64,000 nt of DNA. It comes from Brevipalpus yothersi. Taxonomy: Eukaryota; Arthropoda; Arachnida; Trombidiformes; Tenuipalpidae. The notes under the pieces are model-generated. The model was given only the letters and a program-made list of their open reading frames with translations. It searched no databases and was not told the origin of the DNA. Position 1 is the stretch's first letter. Each line of letters starts with the position of its first letter. Position numbers and translations under genes: made by a program. Below are positions 35,333-46,596 of this stretch, piece after piece. Where the stretch lies: positions 325,380-389,379 of the forward strand of contig QZCP01000834.1 in assembly GCA_003956705.1 (NCBI GenBank). The letters run 5' to 3'.

Positions 35333-35990
35333 ATGTTTATATTTTTTCGCAAGATAAAAGGAAAAGTTGCGAACTTTTCAACGAGAATTTTCATGTCTGA
35401 TGGTGCCGCATCATATTATGATGCATTTTCTCTGATCTTCGAGGGAGTTGTACATCGTTCGCTTTGCTCTTGGCGTGTAGAGAGCTCTTGCTGGAAAATT
35501 GAGACAAATCAAGGATGAAGAATCAAGAGATCAGATGAGAGAAAGATTGCAGAAGATCCACAATGAGCTGAATGTAGCTGCTTTCGAGATCGGACTTGAT
35601 TCATTCATCGAGAATCTTGCTGAAGAGCCTTCAGCAAAAGATTTTCAAGAATATTCCTCGTGATTTTACTTAAGGAGAAGCGGGGTGGTGGCTTTTGAGT
35701 GTCGAAAAGGATTGCATGTGAAAACAAACATGCGTCTCGTGACTATGTATTTGTCAACCGCATCATGACCCCATCACAGATGATAATGAGCTCTCCAGTC
35801 CATTCAACAGTCTATTGGAGTAATTTACGTGAATGGGAAGAAAGCTAAACGGCTAGATAAATCTATTCAATCTCTCATGGATATGCTGTAATACTAGCCT
35901 CATGGAAGAGTGATTGAGATTCGTGAGGGACATAGGAGCAGCAAACTTTTCGCGATCAATCGGAGTCATGATTGCAGTTTGGAAATAAAT
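35333..35990 (+). pseudogene. Decayed MULE-type transposase fragment
   Basis: Plus-strand relic in shifting frames. It reads FMSDGAASYYDAFSLIF, then a degenerate CSWRVE (LCTWHV in intact relatives), QIKDEESRDQMRERLQKIHN, GLHVKTNMRL and VNGKKAKRLDKSIQSLMDML, in the order expected for the C-terminal half of a MULE-superfamily transposase. Stops and frameshifts are frequent. It differs from the MULE ORF at 37.3 kb. Confidence 0.6.
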
Positions 35991-36701
35991 TGGCCTCTAG
36001 TCGAATGCTCAGAGGAGGAAGGAAAGTCTCTGTGCATTTGATCAACCACCATTGGTACTGATATATACAAGATATGAGAGAGAGATGCGGATTGTCAGTG
36101 TCAAAAACTGAGATGTAATTGTCGTCCCGATCCAGATGATTTGCGGGTACCACAGGTTCCATCTCCTATTCATCTCTGGAAACCAAACAAATTGTTTCTT
36201 TCATCACATTTGTTTCATCATCATCATCAAAAGAAGCATCGGGAACCTCCATACTTGTATCCGGAGTTGATCATCTTTTCCCAGTGAAAGTGTTGGCCAA
36301 AATATTAAAACGATTATCGTTTTCAACATCTTCCACATCACTATCAAGATCAATCAATTCGGGATGAACCTTTCAACATCAGAAGCAGAATAACTAGAAA
36401 TGTTATCGGACATTGTGGCCCTCTTAGATGGAAGAGGCAATGAAAAGAGTGTGAATACAGTGTAAAAATCAAATATGAGTAGGTTAGAAGTGAAAAAACA
36501 CAAACAGATCAACTCTTGCCAACTCTCTCAATTTAAAGTTATTTGGTTGCTATGGTAATAGAAGTAGTTAAAACCAGCTTCGACCTGCTGAAATTTTCCA
36601 GTGGAATCATATCCTTGGGAGCATCCAATTGAGTCAAAGCTCTTGAAACATACCCTCTCAACAGTCATACCAAGATATTGGTTATTAGTAGACTGATGAG
36701 T

Positions 36702-37043
36702 CTAGCTATCAGCTGTAAGAGCAACATCGGAGAAATCCGAAATCTTCGAAGTGATATACTCATCCACTTCGAAGAATTGGTTGTCAATTCTTCTCTTAAT
36801 CGTATCAGGATGGGGAACCTTATACTGAGGAGACATTAAAAGAAACATTTTTTTGAAACCATCACCAGTAAACATATGAGCAGGAATATTGTCTTTCCAA
36901 ATCCATGTCGCTATCGCTTTGGTGTAATCTCCTGCTCGATTGCCTGAATCTTTGGAACTGCTTACATATTCGAAGCTCTCTTCAATCGTCATCTTAAAAA
37001 TCTTAAATGGAGTTGATGATGATTTTGATGATGCGATGAACAT
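36702..37043 (-). pseudogene. hAT-type transposase fragment
   Basis: A 113-codon minus-strand frame with KAIATWIWKDNIPAHMFTG, FLLMSPQYKVPHPDTIKRR and a final SDFSDVALTADS. This is the segment between the BED finger and the catalytic domain of hAT transposases (inhibited P-x-Y..P-s..T arrangement followed by ..LTaD.W). The frame stops directly after the first catalytic-type Asp and no catalytic domain follows. Dead fragment. Confidence 0.6.
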
Positions 37044-37338
37044 TCTTAAGATGTGAAATGTAGTTCGCTGTACCTCCAGAATACTCCATCCTCTTCAAAC
37101 ATTTCGTGCATTGAGCTGTTCTGTCTGCTTCGTCCAATATGAAATATTCTTATGGGTTTGGGTCGAAAACAGCAAAACTAGTTCTGACGAAGCTGATAAA
37201 CAGCGAAACTGGTTAGAGACCACTCAAAATGAGCGAATCAGGCTTCGACCATTGGTCAAAGGCGGCCCTAGAGAGAGATAAGAATCATTCATAGAGTTAA
37301 CACATCTGACATCAATTATTATTTACCTATCAAATAAG

Positions 37339-38763
37339 ATGCCCGATCAAGTAGTTCTATCTAATAAAGGTATACCTTTGGAGTGTGTGAATGGATACAT
37401 CCATCGAAAAAAGAAAGTACATAACAATACAGTATATTGGGTGTGTGTAGAGAAATATTGTCGGGGTAAAGTGACCACTATAGATGGTATGATAATTTCT
37501 GGTCCAAAAGATCATCATCATGAGCCAAGTTTGAGTGAATTAGTGTGTCGAAAACAAAGAAATATGGTAAAAGAAGATGCGAGTCTCAACCCCTCAAAAA
37601 AGTGCAGAGAAATATATGACCAAGTGAATAGAGAATCAATAAATAATCTTCCATCCGATCAAGATCTGATCGGGACAAGTTTGAAAACATTCGAGGGGCT
37701 CAAAGCTACTATCAACAGAGTGAAGAGAATTCGATTTCCTCTTCTACCAAGATCCATCCAAGATCTGGTTATTCCAGAGAAATTCCAATTTACAGTCGAA
37801 GCAGAAAAGTTTCTTCTCGCTGATAATCTCGATCAAGATAATAGAATAATAATTTTCGGAACCTCAAATTTTTTGAAAATATTGTGCGAGGAGAAGAGAG
37901 TTTTTGCTGATGGGACATTCAAGTGCTGTCCAAGGTTTTTCAATACCCTGTACACTTTCCACGTTATGCATGATGGGATGATGGTCACTACTCTTTATTG
38001 TCTATTAACCAAGCGAACAACTGAAACCTATAGAAATCTCTTTAGAATGATTCAAGATGCTTGTTATGGAAGAAATTTGGTTTTCGATCCTGATTCTTTT
38101 ACAATCGACTTCGAACAAGCTATGATAAGTGCTATAAATAGTATCTTCCCAAGAGCAACTGTCCTAGGATGCCTCTTCCATTTCAGTCAATGCTTGATAA
38201 GGAGAGTTCAAAAACTTGAATACTCTGAAAATGAGGGAAAAAATGATATACAAAAGTCAGTGAGGCGTGTCGCTGCTCTAGCTCTCATGAAATTGGAAGA
38301 TCTCGATCAAGCTTTCGAAGAAATTATAATTGAAGCCCCTGACGACCCTCTACTAGACCAATTCATGGAATACTTCTTCGATAATTTTTTCAAAACAAGT
38401 GCACGATTCAAGCGACAAACATGGAACCACCTCCTGAACGATGGTTTTAGAACAAATAATCAAATTGAAGGCTGGCATCATGCTTTGAATCAGCGAATCG
38501 GTAGAAATCATGCAAACATCTGGTTTTTATTCGAAAAAATGATACAGCAACAAGAGGCTTTTGAAAATAATCTATTGTTGGCAAGGCATGGAAATCAGAT
38601 CAACCCACGTAATAGGAAAAATATTATGAGAGATAAAAAAATTGGAATCCAAAAGCTTAAGTATGAACAGGGCCAACTCTCAATATTACAGTTCCTCGAC
38701 TCAGTGCGATATAATTTTGCAATGAATATACCCAATCAAACGGAAGAAATGAATAATGAATGA
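37339..38763 (+). CDS. MULE transposase with FLYWCH zinc finger, intact ORF
   Basis: One open frame of 474 codons. Residues 14-61 form a FLYWCH-type zinc finger (NGY, YWVC, C41, then H59-x-H61). Residues 185-290 are a MULE-superfamily transposase domain: FADGTFK with D191, FTIDFEQA with D257, and GCLFHFSQ with C278 and H281. The third acidic residue is probably E377 in TNNQIEGWHHALN, so a complete DDE triad appears to be present. The enzyme would bind terminal repeats and cut and paste DNA. I could not identify terminal inverted repeats around it. An intact frame among dead relics means either a recent insertion or a domesticated gene. Confidence 0.85.
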   Translation: MPDQVVLSNKGIPLECVNGYIHRKKKVHNNTVYWVCVEKYCRGKVTTIDGMIISGPKDHHHEPSLSELVCRKQRNMVKEDASLNPSKKCREIYDQVNRESINNLPSDQDLIGTSLKTFEGLKATINRVKRIRFPLLPRSIQDLVIPEKFQFTVEAEKFLLADNLDQDNRIIIFGTSNFLKILCEEKRVFADGTFKCCPRFFNTLYTFHVMHDGMMVTTLYCLLTKRTTETYRNLFRMIQDACYGRNLVFDPDSFTIDFEQAMISAINSIFPRATVLGCLFHFSQCLIRRVQKLEYSENEGKNDIQKSVRRVAALALMKLEDLDQAFEEIIIEAPDDPLLDQFMEYFFDNFFKTSARFKRQTWNHLLNDGFRTNNQIEGWHHALNQRIGRNHANIWFLFEKMIQQQEAFENNLLLARHGNQINPRNRKNIMRDKKIGIQKLKYEQGQLSILQFLDSVRYNFAMNIPNQTEEMNNE

Positions 38764-39098
38764 ATAAGTGCATAAAAATGTAAAATAACTGTCATACAAG
38801 TAGAAAATATATTCTTCTTTGCTATGTATTTGAATTGAATGAAATAATTCTCAGAAAATATGAAAAATCTGATCATGCTGCTCTTTTTCAATCCGAATGA
38901 TGATAATAGTAACAGTCTCCATCCATTCACAAAGATACTCTGCTTCTCCAAAATATCTGAATTTTGAATCACAAAATATCATCAAAATAAGTGAATTAAC
39001 AGAAATTCAACATATCATGAAAAGTTTCAAACGAAGAGGTGAAAAATGCTTGAAAAATTCGAACTATTTATCCAACTTCGAGCTTTGAACACTAGTTT

Positions 39099-39171
<73 letters not shown>

Positions 39172-40399
39172 TTCTATACATAATAAATGGTCTAAATTGG
39201 CTGTAGATTATGTGAAATAAATAGATAGAATAGAGATCAATTGATGGCTATTGGTTGAGAGGCTCAGTTTGCTTAAGATAAAAAAATCACTTACCAATAG
39301 TGACTTTTTGGTAATCTCATTCTATAGTGTGAACTGGCCAATACGAACAACATCACTAATTCACTAAAACTAGCCATAGATCAATGCACATAATTAACAA
39401 TCTATATTTTTCCATATCGAATTGAATATTTAGTAATTCATCTTGTAATTATACAAATACTGCCAATAATACTTTCATTTGGATTCTTAGTTGGTCAACA
39501 ATACCTTTCCCATTGCTTTTCGCTATTCTAAGCCTAGCTGAAATAAGCTTCACCGTTATTGCTTTCGCTGTTTTGGTCTTCGCTGTTATGATACTTTACC
39601 AGAGAGACACATTTCAATGGAGCTGAAGAGCAGAAGATAGAAAAATCTTACCAATCATCAAGTGAATATATAAAAAATGCTGATCGAAAGTAGTTGAATG
39701 TGTATGAATGGGCATGGGTGTGGCTGTATGAATGTGTATGTATGTGTTTGATGTGTGAGTGCGTGTGTGTGTGTTGAAATGTGGTAGCCACATCAATTCT
39801 TACTCAAAATACACAATGTCAGTGAATGAACATGAAGATGGAGAGAGAGAGATAAACAAAATCAAGATCACAATTTGAGATAAATAAGAAAATCAATAGC
39901 CCAAAAACCATCAATTAAACCGTTTGCAAGCAATGTCTGTGGAACAATCGCTTGGAATACCATCGATGGTTTAAAAACAATCGATTGTTAACGATTCTTT
40001 GATCCATTGCGTGCCTATAGAGCATTTCTGTATGCTGGATCATAATAGGTACCTGAATAACCTGATTTACCTGTTATCAAATTTTCCGAGCGTTGCTGAG
40101 CATAAAATCACTTTTCGCCTTTATTTTCGCTCATCAACAAGATAAGAAAAGCTATAAAGATAATGAAAGCTAAAGAAGTTTATTTTCGAGGCTAATTTCA
40201 AATTCGAATTCTACCTAAAAGTCCATGCTGGAAAACATGTTTTTGGGAATTTTTGAGATGAGCTCTGATCCTCAGGCTCCTTCTCGGGTTTCTCAGGGTC
40301 GACAGATCTGACAGCATTTTTGACTGGCTGTAAGGCTTGAAGTATGATGCCGCTTCTAACCGGAGAAAACTCGAGACCCACCGTGGATGTGGAATCCCA
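38764..40399. other. Intergenic sequence with microsatellites
   Basis: No gene supported. A (CT)n run lies at 39103-39168 and a degenerate (GT)n/(GTAT)n stretch at 39700-39780. From 40.02 kb the sequence joins the shared 3' flank of the receptor copies. Confidence 0.6.
39103..39168. repeat. (CT)n microsatellite
   Basis: About 33 uninterrupted CT units, with a single G near the right end. Confidence 0.97.
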
Positions 40400-42320
40400 C
40401 TAAGTACCGTCACTTGACTGGGTGGACGCATTCTTCGCCTCGGAGGGTTCTTTTCCTCTCTTGATCGTTTCTTCCAGTGTTGATGTTCGAGATGCTCGAA
40501 ACCCTTTATCACGAGCAAATACTGAAAATTCTACCGGCAACGAGGAAATACCAGATAGATCCGATTGTGTTAAGGATGAGGTGGAAGATTCAATCATGGA
40601 GCTTTGAACATCTGGTGTGTGAAATGAAATTTGATAGAATTAGTTGAGATTGTCAAATTTCTAACCATCGACAATTACCTCTGATATGTTGGGAAAATTT
40701 TCGAGAGGCAAATATGAGTAGAACAACGATCAAAATTAGAACTATAAGCCAAGGGATCAGTTGTGAATCTGAGGGTGACTCGCTTGTGTTCCTTAAATTG
40801 AGTCGAACAGCACTATTTTTAATTATCTCATTCTCTATCACGAGAAACAGATCAATATTTCCAGCTGCCCAATTGGCTAGGATGCTATTAGGAGGCTGGA
40901 AAACTGCTTCATGGTCATGGATGGAGATAGGCTTGATCTCATTTTCATCTGGGGCCAAGATATAAACTTTCATGAACGTGTTCGTTAGACGTACTCCTTT
41001 GACACACACCTCGAGGGTACCGTTATTTTCACTTATCTTCGTTGAAGATACACATTCCTTGAGTGACTCATGGGAATTGCTTGGGATGCATTTTTCACCA
41101 TCCCATGAACACCGTGGAGGATCAGCCGAATGGCAGCCATAACAATCGTTCATCAGGTGGCATGTTAAGACAAAATGAGATTCAAATTTAAAAGTTGCAT
41201 TTGGGCCAGATAAATTCTCGAAGGCAGTATGAACACCCAGTCTTCCGAGATGTACGAAGGGAAAAAGTAGATAGGATGGAGAGTAGCTTTCTGAGCATAC
41301 CGCAGTACGAGATCCATTTCTACCGTCTTGAACGTTGCAGCCGGTAACATTATGAGCCGCATAAGGTATATCAGGAATGATAAGATACCATCTTTTTTCG
41401 CCTACGAGGATAAGTATAAATGCTCGTAGCTCGTATGGGTACCTCATTAGGATGGAGTGGTCCCAATCGCCTCTTTGTGATAGAGATTCGAATTCTAGCG
41501 AGTGAGTCAGATCGAGTGGAAATGATTCATCTCCTTGTTCAACAGCTTTGATTATTCTCGGTACGGAGTAAACATAGATATGTATCTGCTTGTTTATCTT
41601 GTTCTGTATCATGATGAAACTCTCATTTTTACATGTTTGAAAGCTGCTATCGGAATATGCATCAGGGTAGGCCTTTGGTAATTGTATTGAGATTTTCCCT
41701 GATTTGGTGTTGTCTAATGTGAAGAAAATGATTATGATTCATGTTTTTTAAGTTATATTATTCCTAGCTAATGTACCGTTGTTGGTGTAGAAGAATTTCA
41801 AAACACGTTCCTCTTCAATTAGGAGTAAAATCATCGATGATTCAGCATCTGATACTTCATCTACCACTGTCTTTCTATTAACATCCCTCAATTCCGTTCC
41901 ATTGAGGAAAACTCTTTCGTCAGAAAATATGAGACATATCTCAGATAAAGTTAACAATAAGCTCACATTGGCGACACCGAAATTTCCAGGACACTTCTTC
42001 TCTTGTATTTTATTCGATTCGTGAGGCTTGACATAATAAGCTACTTTCTCTTGCTGTACATCAGACCAGAAGTAAGAATTTCCTCTTTTTTCCCTAACCC
42101 TGCCTTGAAGACGATCGGGTGTGCTGTAGATTCCTGGATCAAATTCTCGACAGCCGTCGATACCAGTCAAGTTATTAGGTCGAAAGAAATAACAATTGCC
42201 ATCCGAGTAAAAGAACAATCCAAATTGACCACATTCTTCAAACGCGAAGCTCTCAAGACCACCAAAAAAGCTGAATAATATCAAACATATATCAATAACG
42301 GTCGAAGCACATCCAACCAT
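40400..42320 (-). CDS. PSI/IPT-like single-pass membrane protein, copy 4
   Basis: Exons 42320-41777, 41713-40679 and 40611-40400, with phase-1 introns of 63 and 67 bp, give 596 aa. The leader (MVGCASTVIDICLILFSFFG) differs from copies 1, 3 and 5, but the mature start ESFAFEECGQFGLFF is shared. PSI-like module at about residues 366-402 (CHLMNDCYGC ... CSWDGEKC), an IPT-like segment to about 490, and a transmembrane helix at about 500-517 (LIPWLIVLILIVVLLIFA). Tail of about 78 residues including exon 3, which starts DVQSSMIESS and contains FARDKGFRASRTSTLEET. Exon 1 and the first half of exon 2 are nearly identical to copy 5; the second half resembles copies 2 and 3. No lesions seen. Confidence 0.88.
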
Positions 42321-43186
42321 GTTCTCACTGAAAAGTTTTGGTCATTAATCTCAACCCAATGAATGATGAATGAATTATCAGCGAAAAATTATGGAGTTGT
42401 CATTTCAGTTAAATGATCTCAAGCATAGTACAGTATCTTCCTTCTCCAAATTCCCTCAATTGTTGCAAGTATTTTGTATGTTGAATGTGATTGATTTTTA
42501 AGCTTAGGAACTACATCGATAGGCATCCATCGGATACTTATGAGTTGTCTCAACAATATGAATGAGAATCAGTTGTTGGAAAAATATCATCAGATCACAT
42601 CTAACAGTCAGCAGTCTTCAGTCCTTCAACAAACCTTTTCAGGTGACAGGCGTATTACATCATCATCAATTGTAGAAAAATGGGAGAATAGCAATGATGA
42701 ATGAATAATATCAAATAATTTGATGAAAATGTCAAGTTAAATAAGTCACTCATACCTTCCATGAGGACTAAAGATTTAGGGAGAATTACTAAGCTGACGC
42801 AGTTCGTTGGACAGAAAATTCTTCCAGTCAGAAAGACAGATTTTCACCTTAGGACAAGATTCATCCTAACAGAACGAACATACGCTTCCAAAATGATTGG
42901 ATGAAAAGTCCACTCCTCTACAGTGTAGCCCTAATGGATTAATCCAAATGCTGGAAACTTCTTTTAGCCTCGATACTGCGATTTTGCTGGTGATAGTGGA
43001 ATTCTGTGTTCTCGAAACTTGCACCCAAAAGTGCCTGAGGAAAAATACGAGGTTAGGAATAATGAATATCATTCTTGATATTTCAACCCCTTTAAAATGT
43101 GAAAATTACAATGAGTATGATTTTGAACAATATAAAGCGAACATCCAACAGTTTCTCGAGAACTTCGATTCAGAAGCATCGAAGCA
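42321..43186. other. Short spacer between copies 4 and 5
   Basis: Under 0.9 kb. The segment 43040-43130 is the 3' flank of copy 5 and matches 16040-16150, the 3' flank of copy 1. The remainder holds no gene. Confidence 0.6.
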
Positions 43187-44980
43187 TTAAATACCCTTTG
43201 AGCTTTGTGGAGCTGCATGCATTGGAAGAATATGAAATCATCAGGATAGGAGGTCATTCTAAAATGTCGGGTTACGGATTCTTCATAACATACCTTCAGA
43301 ATTGTCAGACAATTTTTTATTCTTCATGGCAATAATAGAGAAAAAAACAATAAAAATCAGCAAGAGAACAGGCATGACAAGCCAAGGGATCAGAGGAAAG
43401 TATGGTCGATCTCTGGTCAAATCTCTCAGATTGAGTCGAACTAGGCTATTTTCGATTAGTTCATTATCTATCTCGAGAAACAGATCAATTTTTCTAGCAA
43501 TCCAATTAGCTAGTATGCTTTCAGAAGGCTGGAAAATTACTTCATGATCTTGAAAAGAGTTATTCTCAATTCTATCTCCTCCAGCTGTCAACAGGTGCAC
43601 TTTCATGCCGCTGTTCGTTAGACGTACACCTTTGACATTTATCTCAAGTGCACCATTATTTTCACTTATATTCCTTAAAGATATGCATTTCTTGAATGGC
43701 TTTTGAGATTTACTACGAAGGCATTTCTCACCATCCCATGAACAATATTCACCATTACGAAAAAAAGACAAACGGCAGCCATAACAATCATTCATCAGGT
43801 AACATGTTGGGACAAAATGAGATTCAAATTTGAAGGAAGCATTTGGACTAGCTGAAGCACGATAGGCAGTGTGAACCCCCAGTCTTCCGAGATGTACGAA
43901 GGGAAAAAGTATATAGGATGGAGAGTAGCTTTCTGAGCATACCGCAGTACGAGATCCATTTCTACCGTCTTGAACGTTGCAGCCGGTAACATTATGAGCC
44001 GCATAAGGGATATCAGGAATGATAAGATACCATCTTTTTTCGCCTACGAGGATGAGCATAAATGCCCGTAGCTCGTATGGGTACCTCATTAGGATGGAGT
44101 GGTCCCAATCGCCTCTTCGTAATAGAGATTTGAATTCTAGCGAGTGAGTCAGATTGAGTGGAAATGATTCATCTCCTTGTTTAACAGCTTTGATTATTCT
44201 CGGTACGGAGTAGACATAGATATGTATCTGCTTGCTTTTCTTGTTCTGTATCAGGAAGGATCCATCACTTTCACATGTTTGAAAGCTGCTTTGGAAATAT
44301 ACTTCAGTGTAACGATGTGGTAATTCCATTGAGATTTTCCCTTGTTTGGTGGTGTCTAATGTGAAGAAAATGATTATGATTCATGTGTTTTAAGTTATAT
44401 TATTCCTAGCTAATGTACCGTTGTTGGTGTAGAAGAATTTCAAAACACCTTTCTCTTCAATTAGGAGTAAAATCATCGAGGATTCAGCATCTGATACTTC
44501 GTTTACCACTGTCTTTCTATCAACATCCCTCAATTCCGTTCCATTGAGGAAAACTTTTTCGTCAGAAAATATAAGACATATCTCAGATAAAGTCAACAAT
44601 AAGCTCACATTGGCGACACCAATATTTCCAGGACACTTTTTCTCTTGTATTTTTCTTGATTCGTGAGGCCTGACATAATAAGTCACTTCTCCTTGCTGTA
44701 TATCAGACCAGAAGTAAGAATTTCCTCCTTTTTCCATTACTAGGCCTTGAAGACGATCGGGGGGTTTGTGGGTTCCTGGATCAAATTCTCGACAGCCTTC
44801 GATTCCAGTCAAGTTAGCAGGTCGAAAGAAATAACAGTTCCCATCTGAGTAAAAGAACAAACCATATTTACCACATTTTTTAAAGGCGAAGCTTTCAAGA
44901 GTACCAAATAAGTTGAATAAGATCAAAAGAAGTCTTCCAATATCACTATGAGCATATCGAAGCATCAATATCAACATCAA
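43187..44980 (-). CDS. PSI/IPT-like single-pass membrane protein, copy 5 (mosaic)
   Basis: Exons 44980-44419, 44355-43294 and 43212-43187, introns of 63 and 81 bp, phase 1, give 549 aa. Signal peptide, ESFAFKKCGKYGLFF, then an ectodomain almost the same as copy 4 up to RLGVHTA. From there the PSI-like module (GEYCSWDGEKCLRSK), the IPT-like segment with VKGVRLTNSGMKVHLL, the transmembrane helix and the SDNSEG exon end follow copy 1. Exon 3 codes only about 9 residues (APQSSKGI) before TAA, so the cytoplasmic tail is nearly absent. It could be a decoy or a signalling-dead form (inference). The splice acceptor homologous to copy 1 (GCATGCAG|CTCC) supports the exon 3 call. Confidence 0.83.
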
Positions 44981-46596
44981 AGCCTAATCATACAAGCCGT
45001 AATACTTCATCATAATATCACATCCTGAAATAAGTGAAAGTGAGCAGTTCAATTATGAATTTTTCGCACTGAATGTATAAAAATCCAACTCACTAATTCA
45101 CTTCATGTTCATGTCCAATCAGATAAGTAGCAGGGAAACTGAATGCTATTTTAGATCAATTCGAGTATTTTGAATGAAAATTATCGGATCCAGGAAAAGT
45201 TTCCGAGATCTTATAATACAGTCAAGTCTCTCTTATTTGAACGCTTCGGGCGTAAAATCCGCTGGGCGGCGGGGCTGATTTTTAGGGAACGTGTATAAAT
45301 TTCAAAGGGGTACAGTTAAGCCAAAGGCGCGTAAAAATCTAAAATCTCGGGAGATGTCTCTCCTCCGTTCAAATAAGAGAGTGTTCAAATAAGAGAGACT
45401 TGACTGTAATATGATTGTTGCAGAATCAATTATGCCGCCAAATTGATTCATTTTCAAATCTAAAAATACTTCAAAAGTGATGAAAGTCTGGTGGTTTTGA
45501 GTTGGAGCGGAAATGGCTACTGTTTTTTTCCCGAATATGGACGCTTCTCCATTGCTGTTGACTAGTCATTGGAAAATATCTAGATAACGACAGAAATCGA
45601 ATTGCATCAATTCTATTTGAGGAAAAAACGGGGCACTGATCAACACCGGTGCTTATCATGTTAACAGAAAATATTCGAAGATATCGAAAGTTGCTTTGTC
45701 GTGCCCATTTGTCAGATAAAACTATCTTCAATAAAAGTTCGCATAAAAATGAAGAAAAGGAGCATGAGGAGTCAAAAATAGAAAAGGAATAGGCCAGATA
45801 GATTTCATGGCGATAATCAGATGAAGATCTGTGAGAAGGTCCAGATAACTGAAGGTAGGCGGCTCATGTAAGGAAAAAATAGCTGACTCAATTAAAGCAC
45901 CGTAGTACCCAAATCTTCTTGGCTCCGCCATGGGCCATCTATGATCGGGAAAAACCTAAAACGGGCCAATTCTGGATACCTTCTTCGAGTTGTTATAATC
46001 TTCATTGACTAATTCGACTGGATTTGCGATGCTGTGATCTGTGCCTGATTTAGAGAGAATGAGATACTCATATACAGAGTTGGAGATGATGAGAATAGAA
46101 CCGAGGAAGCTACTGTAATTCAAAAAGATGATTTCAATTCGACAGGTTCTAATGTTGTTAAGTGTATATCCATATTTAAAGTATATTGATGAAAATTGAA
46201 TCATGGTATCAACCTAAACTATGACAATGGTCCAATATTTGCACAGAAAACTTAATAAGAAGAGAAGCACGGCTGTTTTCTATTTCTGATGACTCCTTCA
46301 ATTGAATAATTATGAAGCTTAAGATTTAAATGAATTACACAATTAGTTTTGCTAATGAAACCAGAGAGAAAGAGTTTGCAGCGAAATTGATCGTATTTGC
46401 TGTGAGAGTGTGAAAAATTTTGGGAAAAAATTCGCATTATTCGAGTACACTACATACAAAAATAATTTGTTGGATTTTTGAAAAATCATCATTCTTATCA
46501 GCTAAGGCTCATGGAGCTAGATAATGAGCAATACAGGGAGACTTCTTTAGAAAGAATTGGAGATGAGAGAACTGGACTTAGTGATATCATCGAAAA
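44981..46596. repeat. 5' flank of copy 5 and spacer to copy 6
   Basis: 45000-45760 repeats the 5' flank block of copies 1-3 and carries a MITE at 45219. The rest, to 46.6 kb, has no coding region. Confidence 0.6.
45219..45406. mobile_element. MITE with TA target duplication, pogo/Tigger-like ends
   Basis: 188 bp with perfect 24-bp terminal inverted repeats, CAGTCAAGTCTCTCTTATTT... at the left and its exact complement at the right, flanked by TA on both sides (45217-45218, 45407-45408). CAGT ends with TA duplication suit the pogo branch of Tc1/mariner. It has no coding capacity and a GC-rich core. A partial extra copy of the end (GTTCAAATAAGAGAG) lies just inside the right repeat. Paralogous positions in the flanks of copies 1 and 3 (around 18320 and 28825) lack it. 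Confidence 0.93.

Noticed and set aside
36480..39600. Possible terminal inverted repeats around the MULE ORF (AACAGCGAAAC-like pieces on both sides)
   Set aside because: Matches were short and interrupted; not enough to define element ends.
40422..40607. Plus-strand 61-codon frames recurring in several array copies (21625, 26662, 40422)
   Set aside because: They are antisense shadows of the tail exon 3, whose minus-strand reading is supported by splice sites in every copy.
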